Positions 13,601 through 25,523 of a stretch of DNA of 64,000 bases are shown one piece after another. A program made the position numbers and the translations under genes. Source of the DNA: Apostichopus japonicus (taxonomy: Eukaryota > Echinodermata > Holothuroidea > Aspidochirotida > Stichopodidae); contig NC_092565.1 in assembly GCF_037975245.1 (NCBI RefSeq), positions 14,911,499-14,975,498 of the forward strand. The letters are read 5' to 3'. The notes beneath the pieces are model-generated. The model saw nothing but the letters and a program-made list of their open reading frames with translations, did no database searches and was not told where the DNA came from. Positions within the stretch are counted from its first letter, which is position 1; each line of letters opens with the position of its first letter.

Positions 13601-14620
13601 ACTTATTTGGGAGAAGATGTGTGCAGATTTCCAGAATGTGTGCTTGGCAAGCTGAGGTTTATTTTCAGGGAGCAAAGAAAACAGAGTTACTTTAACACAC
13701 GAAAAGTGTACATGTATGTATAGCACAACAGGTGATCACATTCACCAATCTTTCTAAAAGGTTCATTTCCACAAAACTTATAGATAACCTGAACAGTTTC
13801 CAGCCGTATGCAAGTAAGTGTAGTAACTGTGTATATGCAGCAGAGATTTACACGGATCACTTCATAGGCCAACTTTGGGGGATAATTTGGCGGAACTTCT
13901 AATCATATAGGAGGTTAGGAACTACAGAACAGAGATACAGGTTAAGGCAGAATATGTTTCGTCATAGATGTATGTCCTCCCCCTCATGGACACAATAGTC
14001 TATTAAAGCTTAGCGTGCAAAGGCAAAACAATTCTTGAAATTTGAAATTATTAGTTTAGTTCTGGAAACCTCTCTTTGTTACAAGTCATTGTTCGTGTGC
14101 TATGAACCTCAAGGGCAATTCTGTACATTATACTGTACAGTGTAATGATACTGCTTATAGATACTGTAGAGTATATATGCCAAAACAATGACAGCCACAC
14201 ACAGAATAGTCTATCACTGTCCCCAGTACTTATATAATGATTAATCTTCAAAAATGAGTCTATAGCTCTGAACACAAGGTACAGTACTGTATTGCTAATT
14301 ATAAGTACTTTGTATGAGGTTGAAAAAGGGCAGGTGGGATGGGAGAGATAGTTGTACACCCATATGTAGCAGAGGTCTAATTCCTTCCTGGCTTAATGTC
14401 AAAATATCCCAACAGAACCATTTGACCCCTGCTTGACTATGTGAGGTGTGAGAGTATGCCCCTTCCCCCTCCATCCTCCCACCCCAAACCCCGGGCTCCT
14501 TCACTGACATGATACTGTATATGACCATTGAACTCCACTAAAGAAAGTTAGATTTTGGTAACGATTATGACAAATCTTCACACTGAGAATGATGTTTTTT
14601 GTAATGTATTCTGGACTTGA
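10673..14620. other. Non-coding DNA
   Basis: No coding exon was recognised. The short TACTGTA/TACAGTA words recur often. A poly-T run lies at 12528-12541. Small open frames show no domain-like composition. Confidence 0.4.
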
Positions 14621-14626
14621 GATATC

Positions 14627-14655
14627 ACCTGACCTGACCTGACCTGACTCCTGAC
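14627..14655 (+). repeat. (CCTGA)n microsatellite
   Basis: Successive copies of the pentamer CCTGA, with one interrupted copy at the end. Confidence 0.85.
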
Positions 14656-16156
14656 ATAGACTACCTGAACACATGACACGTGAACAGCACAGCGCCCTCT
14701 ACTTTCTCCTCCTTCCAGAGTCATGTACAGTAGTAGAGGTGGATAGGCAAGTGTGTAGATTGGAGACAGGTAAGAGAGGAGTGAAGTCAGTTCATATTTG
14801 TAAGAATATTACCTCCTGAAGAAAGTCAACTGAACTACGGTAAGTATTTTTAAACGCATGCAGTCTCGATGCACTTTCTTGCATAATTTCATACATTGCT
14901 CACATACTGGCCTTAAATATCATTATTTAGGTCATCTGATTTTGGTGCCAAATGTACAGTAAGCTTCCAAAAACCGTTTTTCACTTTCAAAAGTTCTCTC
15001 TATGAGATTCTAAAGCTCCAAAGTCTGCCTGAACTCATGATGCGAGGTTCATGATTCTAATTAAATGGCACATGATTAGTCAACGAAATATCTCGGTGAA
15101 GGTAAATGTATGTATATGTATGTATTTTCCTCCTGCAGGCAGGAACTCGCGAAGAAGCCTCATTGGCTTATCAAAGCCCCAAGCTGACCGAAGTCAGTCT
15201 CTTAGATTCATATTTAACGTCCATGATTATGAATTGTCAACAACTCTGTAACTGAAGGACATACATTAATCTTGGAGTGACTCGAACTCTGGACCTTATG
15301 ATTGAAAGGCACCGGCTGAGTACTTTGTGCTGAGTAATTGCTGAATAATGCTGAGTAATGATGAGTAATGTATGTTTCATGAACTTTTACCACAAGGAAC
15401 CATTCTTACTTTTGACCCAATAGATAGATGAATTAGTGAAGATTTTGTCAATCTCTGAGACTCAGAAGGGTTCCATTTTCTGAACTAATGCCATACAGAA
15501 AAGCTACACAACTTACTATAGCCTAAACTGCTGTAGTGACAATTCAATTGCAGATATAAACAGAATTACGCTCAAGTATTAGAAACCAATAAACCCTTTC
15601 GACACATTCGTAAGTATACTTTGATGGTATTGAAATATCCACTTGCATTGTGTTTGTAACTGGTGTGCATAATTTGTGAGAATACTGTGCTCAAACCTTT
15701 TAAGTGCCATTACCTAAACCAATCAGGTTTCTATCAACAAATGGTCGCATACACCAAAGCACAACTACAAATTAACTGAATTATGTCCTACCAAACAAAA
15801 CCATAAAAACAATTTCTTTGTGACTTGTCAACGTTTTGTGTTCCCTATTAAAACCTGGTACAGTCATCTTTCGATTTGGGGAAACTTAAACTAAAATTAC
15901 CTAGAAATTAGACAGTATCTCTTCCAGTTAGTAAATGATGACACCTGTCTTACAAGGTCACAGTCATGGTTTTAAATTTATAACAAAACATTCCCAGTGA
16001 TATTGTCGATGGGCTCACGGAGATATTTACAGGAAACCGTTCAATAATACTTTGGGGGAAAAGAATAAACAAGGAGAGCAATGATGCAGTGATTTTAAAT
16101 GAAAATCGTTTGTCCATATGATGAGAACTACTTAACACTGCATTATGGTAAACATT
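14656..16156. other. Non-coding DNA
   Basis: A short degenerate array of TGAGTAATG lies at 15330-15370. No gene was recognised. Confidence 0.4.
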
Positions 16157-16311
16157 GTGGAAGGAGGGGAGGGGAGAGTGGGGAGGAGTGGAAGAGGCAA
16201 GGGAGAGGATGTGGGAGGATCTGAGGGAGTGAAGAAGGAGAGGAAAAGAAAGATGGAAGGGTAGTGAGGGACGGGAGCGAGAAAAAGGGAAGGGTAGGGT
16301 CGGGTAAGGCA
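16157..16311 (+). repeat. 155-bp G-rich polypurine tract
   Basis: The plus strand is overwhelmingly A and G with repeated GGGA/GGAG blocks. Such tracts can adopt triplex or G-quadruplex structures. The minus-strand open frame here (rich in Ser, Pro and Leu) is a composition artefact. Confidence 0.8.
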
Positions 16312-18470
16312 GTTAAAAGCCTTGCTCTTGTCCGACTCCCCTAAATGAGATGCGAAAAGCATGATATACATTATTACCAAATAGTATAAAACATGCAAGT
16401 TTATGTAAGGATTCAAAACATTTAAATCAGCAACCTAAAAACATATAATTTATGCAACGCAGGAAGGAGAATATAGGATAACAATAAAAACTTGGAGTAA
16501 AGAACCATGTCTGTTCTCTTAAAAGATTTCACCATTCTGGATGAGGCAATAGGTTACAAAACATATCTCTGAGAAATGTAAAGTCTGGCCACTGCAAAAT
16601 ATGCTTTTCCCTATCACAACACCTGATCTCCCCCTCCCCCTCCCCCTCCCCACAATACTCCACCCCTCTCCAATGCCAATGTAAAAGGCTGGTGATGACA
16701 CAGATACAGCATAATATTTCCTTCCTTTATTTATTTTTTTTCTCAGGAACTTCCAGCTTTGAAGAAGTTTCATTCACTTCATTTTGTTCACTTCCTGACT
16801 CTTTAAAAATGGAATGTTCACTAATAATAATATTATAACTGTTTCCAGCTGGGCAAAAAGAAGTTAATTTATCCTGCAATTAAACATTGCGGTCATGGGA
16901 TTGCCTTGAAAATTAATAAATCCCAATCAAACTAACTTTCAAATATATGCAATACTCACATAATGTTTGCTTGGTAACCTTCTCTTCTCAATATCTCTCA
17001 CCCGAGCATCTAAGATATGCCGAGCCATATCAACTTGACTTCAATGCATGTGGAAGTAGAAGGTCTGAAATATTAAGACAACAGAACTTCAGCTATTAAA
17101 TCAATTCAGTTGCAGCACATATTTGCCACCTATTCAGTTTATGAAGTATATGATTAAATGCTCAACAATCAATCCTTTAAGAATTAACATGATCTGAGAG
17201 TAAATGAGGAAAACTGTTTGTGTTGCCTATAAAAGCTATTATCTCCCTCCTTGATGTTTTCCATTTTTGTTTTACAGTTAGCTGACAAACTACATTACAA
17301 AGGTCAACTACATAATTGCATGTTAATTGATGTACAGTAAATAAAAATAAAAAAAACTTGAGGATCATGACAGTATGATTACCAAGTAAAGGTCGTCCCT
17401 TATTGAATATGAACTCACGGCAAATTGACAAAATGTCATTGTTTATTCCCTAGAAGGAGGAAACAAATATATCAAGCAAATAGGATGCTAAATCACAAAG
17501 CACGCTTGGAGGCCACAAACCACCTAAATTTGTTCAAACATACAACAAAGTGATATCTAAGCCACAAATGGTGCATGGGGATAATTTTGCAAGTCATATT
17601 AAAGTACATTATCCAACAAATTTGTCTATAGATGACAACAAATCCAATGAGCTTGTTTGTTTTACGTTTATCATGCCATCAGAAATGAGGCCCGGATCTG
17701 TAATGAAGCTGTGTCAGCTGGTTGAGGACCGGGTACGTTCCAAATTAATTCAATGCTCACTTCTTTGCAGGTTAAACGTTGAATTATTTATTTTCTTCTT
17801 TGTCAAATTTTAGGCAAATACAAAAGTTTTCGATGCATGTATTTTAAGATGGACTTTGGAAATGGTAAAACAAAATATATTGTATGACACAGGATAGAAG
17901 GTATCACCAGTTGGCAATATAGGAATGCCAATGCTGTAAGTTAACTTAGAGAAAAAGCAGTAACTTTGAAATGAGTTGAGATCTCGAATATATGTGTGTA
18001 TACATGTCCTATTGGAACAAATGACAAAAGTTGTCCGTAAGCTTTTTCAATATCACTTCCCTTCCGTTAATTGGTTCACGGTCAAGTTTATTAAAAATCC
18101 AGTATAAATACATGAAAGTACATATTTATAAATAGGATATGAAAAGTAGTTAAGAGTTATAAAGCTCAAAATTATATGTACAAATAATAAATTCAAAGTT
18201 AATAAATGAATTTAAGTACCATCTCTCTGTTCTAATGATAGTCCTTGCAATTGTGAAGCATACACAGGTTTTTGTTTTAAAAGTATGTTAAACATGTATC
18301 AAAAATAATATGTGTACAATTTTTTAGTTTTATAATATGATATGAAACAAAATAGATCTAGAAGAATCTTCCTGGATTATGCTCTTCTTTACATTGATTA
18401 CAAGCAATGGTGGAGCTGCATATTATAACCATGTTACTGGACAATGATAACCAAAGTGATTTTTAGCATG
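16312..18470. other. Non-coding DNA, possible isolated exon near 17.6-17.7 kb
   Basis: A pyrimidine tract of CCCCCTC units lies at 16627-16652. An open stretch ends at CCGG|GTACGT (about 17732) and could be an exon, but no family was recognised and no partner exon was found. Confidence 0.3.
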
Positions 18471-18792
18471 AAAGATCTGTTGTATTGGCTCCAAGTTTAG
18501 CATGCTTTAGCTAGAAAAGTTTTTTGATTACGTAATTGACCTCAAAATTTACAATTAGCCTGCATAGCTTCTTAACACCATTAGGCTCTTTGTGTTAGCA
18601 CTGTGTGGAAATATGTTCATGCCTACAGTGTAGTTCATCATACAGCATTCACACAAATACCCTCATACAAGAAAAAATATGTGGCAGGCGTTGGTTAAAA
18701 GAGGTCATTTTAGGACCAAGGCAGGTCAATTACATTATCACAAGAAACTTTATAGCGTGCTATAGTTGGGGTCTATACAGCAGACCTTTAAA
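18471..18792 (+). mobile_element. ~320-bp TIR MITE, copy 1
   Basis: The left end AAAGATCTGTTGTATTGGCT and the right end, reverse-complemented, AAAGGTCTGCTGTATAGACC match. The inverted repeats extend about 60 bp, through a TAGC..GCTA block, to the GATTACGTAAT word. The whole element is homologous to 47511-47874. It has no coding capacity. Confidence 0.85.
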
Positions 18793-18935
18793 TTCAGTAT
18801 ACTTTTGATGTCAGGTTTATTTTGCCTTATTCTACTGTAAATATGAAATTCCCAAGAGTTCTGTAAAGTATTCTTCACCAGTATTAGTTTCAACAACATA
18901 GGGCGGCACTAGTGAAAAGGAAAATTAGATTTACT

Positions 18936-18950
18936 GGGGGGGGGGGGGGG
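18936..18950 (+). repeat. Poly-G run (15)
   Basis: Fifteen consecutive G. Length may be polymorphic or affected by sequencing error. Confidence 0.9.
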
Positions 18951-19683
18951 CGAACACAAGCAAACATTGTTGTTGGGAAAATAGGCTTGGCTAACTTTTG
19001 TAATGTTCTGGAAACATTGGCCATACAATCTACAGAATGCCTATGTCAGCCACGGAGCTCATCTACTTTTCCTGCTACAGTGTCTTAATTACTTATTAAT
19101 TATCTTAGCTTAGCCCACCTACTTAATTAGGCCTGTATATTACCAAAGATAGCATAGGAAGTACGATCTTTCGTCAAATTGTATCTAGGCTAGGCCTAGA
19201 TTGTAATCTTTGGGTGCCTGTCACGTTAGTACTGTAAGTGGTGCCTGGCACTTAAATAACACTGATTACTGAATACTAAGCACTAAAAAAGATTCCTCTT
19301 CTACGACAATCTGAACTTGGCCTGTTCGGCGGATTGCTTTTGACCTTACCACTTACAAGAAATGAAGGATGACTAAGTTTCAGAAGGCTAACTTTGGTAC
19401 ACGGCACCAGTTGAACGAGAGGTATAATGCTAGGCCCTGGTCTGGTTTCTCTGTTGGCAGTGCCCTCCTCTTCTTTGGCCAAGTTGTTTGATCTTTCTGT
19501 TATTGTTGGTTAAATGTACCGAAACGATAGCAGAATGTCAAACCACTGTTGTTGTTTACGATTATGAAGTCAGATCTGATTAACAGAAGGCTGTCGCATA
19601 ACACATGTACGTGTATGACGGAATGCGGAAGTTAGTTCAACAGAGGGAAGCAATTTCTTTTAGTCGTGTGCGACCTGACTAAA
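18951..19683. other. Non-coding DNA
   Basis: A minus-strand open stretch at 19482-19276 has no ATG at its start and no recognised family. Nothing else is supported. Confidence 0.35.
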
Positions 19684-19795
19684 TTCGCTGTATTTGAATA
19701 TTATTATATCCAAAGAAATTTCGCTGTATTTGTATATTTATTATATCGATAGAAATTTTCGCTGTATTTGTATATTATTATATCCATAGAAATTG
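19684..19795 (+). repeat. Three-copy ~37-bp tandem repeat
   Basis: TTCGCTGTATTTG followed by an AT-rich tail and ATCCATAGAAAT occurs three times with small indels. Confidence 0.88.
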
Positions 19796-20843
19796 TCTAT
19801 GATTATATCCTAAAACCAGAAGAAAGGGTTATTCACTCGAAGTCAAATCGTACTTTCACTGCATGAAGAAGGGGACAGCATCAACGATAACGAAACCAAA
19901 CATTTCTAAAGCTTTATGGGAGCTTAATAAAGTGTAACGACAACTGCATATTTCCATAAAACGAGTACGACTTCCAACTTTTGTGTTGTATCATACAATT
20001 ACAAGATTTAAAAGAAACTTGTGAATGATTGTTTGTGTATCTAACGTATTCTTCGTCCTGTAATAACCAAAAATACTGTGCTATAGAGATACTAGGCCTA
20101 CGTCTAGACTGTGTTTGGTAATGTAGTGTTAACGCCTAACGGCAGCTTAAGTGTAGTCGAGACTAAACCTAACTTTCCTGATCATACTCACATAATTGTC
20201 ACATTTGCAGACTGTTCACACCACTGTACCACTTATTGTGTTGCAGGTTGGAGCAATGTCACTCAGGCTATGGTTATAATACATAGATCATTCAAGTAAA
20301 GGGTTGTAACAAACTTACGCATTTCATTCAAGTTTCATGTTATCAAATATTGCCAATAATACACTAGGGGCCCTAGGCCTACAGTAGGTCGCCAATACTT
20401 TCACAAACTGTGCAATATGCATGTACCAATTACCTTTTCTGTCCAAATCTCAGAAACGAATAAGCAAATGTTTCTGGGCACTAAGTGATTCTTTCAACCG
20501 ATCAAAGAAATATGTACCAATGGCATTGAATCATAGTAAGTTATTAGACACTTTTTGTCATCTGTGAAGTATAGATTGCTATGTGCAGTGGAGGCTGCTG
20601 TGCATATGAAACTGGTGTGAATGTATAGTACTTGTAGGTCCCCCTGTTCTACATATTTCAAACAAGTATTACATAACATTTCTTATTTCAATCAAAACAA
20701 TACAAAGGAGTAAAATTTAACAATAGTGTGAGAACATCATGTTGGCAGAAAAACAGTATGAAAAAGATATGAAATCAAATTAGTGGGATCATTTTACAAC
20801 ATCATCTGTAGACTGGCTTACAATCATTTCCTCTTTTTTTCAG
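19796..20843. other. Region upstream of gene A
   Basis: This should contain the first non-coding exon and promoter of gene A, or part of the intron between them, given the acceptor at 20841-20843. No TATA box or convincing donor could be assigned. Confidence 0.35.
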
Positions 20844-20901
20844 ACCTACCACAAGGTGAAAAGGCTTAATCATTCCTAGGTTACTGTACATCGTTCTGAA
20901 T
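20844..20901 (+). other. 5' UTR segment of gene A with upstream splice acceptor
   Basis: A pyrimidine tract (CTCTTTTTTT) followed by CAG at 20841-20843 is a strong 3' splice site 58 bases before the ATG. This implies at least one non-coding first exon upstream, and so a promoter further left that I could not locate. The segment carries an in-frame TGA at 20857-20859. Confidence 0.6.
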
Positions 20902-22686
20902 ATGGCAGAAACGACACCTGACGGAACTCGCTTCCAAACCATTCTAAAGTATAGGAGGACAGTCTTGGCAAATAATATATCGATGGAGCTTAGTTCATTG
21001 CTGATTGAAAACGGAATTATTGAACCAGCTGATCAAGAAAAGTTGAATCAAGTAAAGGAACATGCTGGCCTAATGGTAATGTATTAAATATTTGGTCACA
21101 AAGCCCTGAATGTTAATTGCACTATATTCGGGCAATTTCTTTCCAAATTTCATGACAGACCTATAGTTGACACTTTTAACAATAAATAATCTACTCCATC
21201 TGGGGCAGCCACAGCAAGCTAAGTACCGTCCACATTGTTCCTCAGCCTGTGCTCTCATTGATTTTAGAAATTGAATTAGCTGTGTAATCCCTTTGTTAAT
21301 ATTGTTTACTTTTGACTACAGTGAAATATCTGGTAAGAATACCTGCACTAAAATTGGATGTTGCTTCATTTAATGTTGTCCCTAACTGCAAAGAAAGTTC
21401 CTTTAGCTCATCTCAAATTTATCAAAGTCAGATACCTCCTAAACCTATATACTCAGCAAATTTACTTCATTTACTTATTGCAGGCTATCAATCATGTGAT
21501 TTCATCATTTACTTAATGTTGTCTGAATATCCCATAAATGGTTGATCAGAGTGAAAATAAGGTGTTTCTGCCAGTTAATTTTTTTTTGCTGTACATAATG
21601 ACTTTTCTTTTTTGTAGTTTGTCGATCTGCTTTTTGTAAAAAGTTATGTCCTAATTTTCTGAATTATACACCAATGATCACTAAAATATATTTTACAAAT
21701 GATTAAATGTATAAATTGTATCGTAAAGCAAACTAGATAAAGAAAATAAATGATGTTGTTATCTATTTTGATATTTAGGCAAGCCAAAAAGAATTTGCAG
21801 ACATTCTAATTCAGAAAAGTGATTGGATGGAAGAAGAGATCAGAGACTTTCAAACATGCCTTGAAAAACTTAACCTTAAAGTTTTAATTAGCAAGATCTT
21901 TCGGGAGGAAATATCTGAAGATGGTAAGATGTTAAACATGCCTCTTGTCCACACTTCCAACAACAATCCAAGTAGTATCATGAATTCAGATCATATTATA
22001 CATGTCAGGTCAAAGGTCATTTTAGAACTATTGTCAATACAAGCAGCTAGTGAACCAAATGTGATATTGCTGTTATAATCACTGTAACCAAGTCTAATGA
22101 CATTCCACATTCAGCTGTCTGTAGAGAAAATAAGGGCAGGGAGGGGGCAGTCGGTCCCCTCTTAATAACAAAAAGGCAAAATTTAACTCACCTCCCACCC
22201 CAACCCCTCCACAGAGGCAAACACCTTGCTCCTTTTACCATTAATTTTCTAGTGTTAACTATTACAAATGTTAAGATATTTTACATAATTGTTAAGATAA
22301 TCCTTGTCGAAGGTGTCAATACCATGGTGTGTATGGGTCCCATTAGGGATGCTAGCCAGCAGTCAAGCCGCTGGACCCAGCCCTTTGTACCAAATCAATG
22401 ATGCCTGAGCACTATATTATTACTTAAAGAGTTTGGGAATCCCACACTTTTCCTACTCTGTGGTATTAAGTCCTAGGATAACGACAAACATGTTATCGGT
22501 CATTGCAATGATAATTAATTCTCTCAAGTAAACCTTTCTGATTTCATTTCCATTTCAGAAAAACTAAGAAAAGAGGGCAGTAGTTCAAATGAAAGGGAAG
22601 GTAACAGTGACATTCATATCACGGTAGAAGGAGATGGTAACCAAGTCACCAGTAACAACGTAATTCACATTAATCATTGTAGCTGA
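20902..22686 (+). CDS. Gene A: CARD protein with C-terminal RHIM-like motif, three coding exons
   Basis: Exons are 20902-21075, 21779-21923 and 22559-22686; the spliced frame is open and gives 148 residues ending in TGA. Donors are ATG|GTAATG and ATG|GTAAGA; acceptors are TATTTAG and CATTTCAG; intron phases are 0 and 1. The start is fixed by an in-frame TGA at 20857-20859 in the same exon. Residues about 15-104 read as a six-helix CARD, with a helix carrying LLIENGIIEPADQEKL, then ASQKEFADILIQK and a late helix carrying LKVLISKIF. Residues 107-124 are a polar Ser/Glu/Asn linker. Residues 125-146 form a beta-prone motif containing ITVEGDGNQV then NNVIHIN. CARDs mediate homotypic assembly in apoptotic and innate immune complexes, so a cytosolic adaptor is inferred. 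No kinase, caspase, NACHT or TIR domain and no membrane segment or signal peptide is present. The CARD assignment is from pattern; another death-fold subfamily (DED, DD) is less likely. Confidence 0.8.
22619..22680 (+). other. Gene A C-terminal RHIM-like/amyloid-type motif
   Basis: This encodes about residues 125-146. It shows alternating hydrophobic positions around a Gly-Asp-Gly-Asn turn. It fits I-x-V-x-G-x-x-N-x-V-x-S-x-N-x-I, a pattern shared with gene B. The RHIM core [IV]-Q-[IV]-G is not matched exactly, because the residue before Gly is Glu. The name RHIM-like is inference. Confidence 0.55.
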
Positions 22687-25523
22687 TCCAGAAAATATCA
22701 GCAGCGTATAACTGATGGCCGATGAAAGTCCTGAAGGTATCACTTGGAAAGTGTGTGCTGTCCTGTGATGTAATGATCAAACCATAAAGTTTGTTAAATA
22801 ACGATAAACACAACTTTGTCATTGTTACATTAAATCATAGCTCCTTCCAATGGACTGATATGACTGTTGCAGCTGGAAAATGTAAATATTATCGCCACAA
22901 GATTGAGATCATCGTAGACAGATGCTAACGTCTTCGTTTACTAAGCCTATTCTATGGTAAACTCTTAAAAGTATTTACAAGTACTTGTTTGAGTTTTAAT
23001 TTGGAAATGAGGACATTTCCTGTCATGGGTAAATCCTGTGTGAAGTGTATTCTAGTTTGTGTTGACGTAGTTTACTTGTTGTTATTATGACGTCACACAT
23101 GGCTTGAGTTTTGGCGGTTTGCCCTGTGGTGTGGCGGGCTATGTATCACGCGCTATTAGGAGCGTGTACAGATGTTTTGTTTTGAATGATTCGGGTTGTG
23201 AGGCTGGAAGACAGCCAAACCAGGTTCAAACCGGTTGAGTGCTCATTTGCATATGCTCATCTGCATATTGGGTTGGCACTCACCAATCAAGAGTTGGGTG
23301 AGAGGTCAGCCTACAAGTTTGGACCAATCAGAACCAAGGGCAGAGCTTGTGCCCTGTGCTTGGCGTCGTAAGTTGTTATTGTAGAATTGAGGATTAAGTT
23401 TGTCACTGTCACTGTAGTCCCAACACTGTATTCTCCGCTTGGAATAGCAGTTCTCTGCTGTAGGTGTTACCTGCCTGGTAAACTGAAATAATTCAATTAA
23501 TTTCATGCAAATAGTAGATCAGAGAAAAGAAATTCAATTTTTTTTTACCTTTTTATTTGTAATCCTGTTGTTGAATTTATTAAGCCATATTGAAATAAAT
23601 ATTTGCTTTAAATACCAATTTCAATGTATCCATAAAATTTCATAAAATAAAGTTTTAGCTCAATTCAATGAAGTTTATGCTATTTTATATTATAATTATT
23701 GTATCATAATAGATGTCGCATTGAAAAATAAACAGCAAATTTGACTGTTTCCATCCTCCACACATATAGTATGGTTCTCCTTTCTTCTGCCTACTGGTAT
23801 TGTTATAGCAGCCCTTTTTCAGTTTCGATTGTAAATCCATACAGTGCTTTTGTCACTTTTAACACACCTATGCAACTGATCAGAGAGAGAGAGACAAAAA
23901 TTGGGGATGCTATTTCTTAGCATGATGCTTCTCTTAGGTAAGCCCACCTGTATCTTTAAAATCAGTGTCAATTAAATAAATAAAACTGACTTAATAACTT
24001 TCAAGCTCATAATTTAAAAGATACATTGCTCAACTTTCCACGAAATTCCCTCAACAAAACTAGGCAATATTCTACGCACCCTGTTTTGTAGTTAGGTGAG
24101 CGATGCCACAAATTTTTACTGAGCCTCCACAGTTAACAACAGTTATCGACCAAACTCTTTAGAGCAAACCATGCTAGGCTGGTTTAACCTACTGTTTGAT
24201 TACATCTATGAAACATGTTGAAATGTTTCAGTCATGTTGCTGTGTTTCAGACATGTTGATATGTTCAGACATGTCAAATCCATTGTGACATTAGACGCTG
24301 TTGATGGCATCGTTATCTGGTGGAACCACACAGTTTGGTTAAAGTAAAGATAAGTATGTATAAAAATTATAAATAATTGTCTCAGTTATTGGTTGGTTCA
24401 ATGTATGCACCATGAAGGATGAAATACAACAAAAACTTCAAAGGTTTGTCGATAGCCCCCCCCCCCCCCTTCCCAGAAAAAAGTAACATGACAATGTTTT
24501 AGGGACACAAAATTGGATGTATTTAAATAGCAAAGTAGTTCACAATATTTTCTGTAAATCACTTGTGGTAGCCTTGAGGCTTTTACCATTATTTGGATTT
24601 TAAATGGCTAGGTAAGAATGAAACAAAGTTAGAACCCAATGCAATAGCTTCTGTTCAAGTGAACTTCTTTGATCTATAAGTTATGATTTACTGACTATTA
24701 CACATTCTCATTGGTAAGAGCAGTTTTAAAAGAACAGAAAATGCTTAGAAAAGGTATAAAATGTGAAAGTGATAATTGGTCCACTATGAAAAGCTGGAAT
24801 CATTATTTGAATCCAAATCTTATCTTTGGATCAAAACATATGAACAGAATAGATGAAAAAATATATTTAAAAGCTAAAGAAGCTGCCAGTTGTGAAAAAT
24901 CTAAGACCTACTGTAATCATAAGCCTAACAGTACCTATACCTACCTGGCAACCCCCCCCCCTCCCCTCATTGTATTTCTTGGCAACTTTCTAGGATATTT
25001 TCTAACGTTCTGTATCCAGGTTTCTATTCGAACATGTAAATCTGTATAAGATATTGAATGTGAGATTAAAAGTTCCCATCCTGAGGCGAGACATAATATT
25101 GCAAATCGCATATTAAAACCATGAGAGTAGGCAGGTATACTTCTAGATTATTAAGTAGCCTTCTTGACTTAATTAACATTTTACAATATTGTTCCCACCG
25201 TCCCCATTCCCAATCTTCCTGTGTCCTGCACAGAGACATACATGTATCTTGATAGCATTCCACAATGTCTGTTAATAAATTGCAAGGGTCAGAACCTCCT
25301 CGAGTGGATTTTGTAAGGCTTTTAGTAGAAATTTCAGCTATAACTGAGGGACAACAATGATGACCATTTAATAATGTTCACATACTGGTCTGTATTCCAC
25401 TGCATATCACAAGGCACCAGAACAAGGTCATCACTTTTAAACAAACCAAAAGTTGACCTTTGGCTTTCATAACCATGTATCACACATTGTGATAAAGTGG
25501 ATCTACATTCATGAGTTTTTACT
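22687..25523. other. Convergent intergenic region and 3' UTRs of the CARD pair
   Basis: Candidate plus-strand poly(A) signals are ATTAAA near 22829 and AATAAA near 23595 and 23645. For gene B a minus-strand ATTAAA lies at 25372-25367. Poly-C runs occur at 24458-24469 and 24953-24963. No further CARD exon was found here. Confidence 0.4.

Noticed and set aside
14295-14528. Minus-strand open frame beside a C-rich stretch
   Set aside because: No domain, no splice signals and an overlapping open frame of similar length argue for chance.
17550-17813. Plus-strand open stretch with a possible donor at CCGG|GTACGT
   Set aside because: It lacks an ATG at the boundary, no partner exon was found and no family was recognised.
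19276-19482. Minus-strand open stretch starting Ala-Lys-Glu-Glu-Glu
   Set aside because: The assumed start is TTG rather than ATG, there is no acceptor at the edge and no family resemblance.
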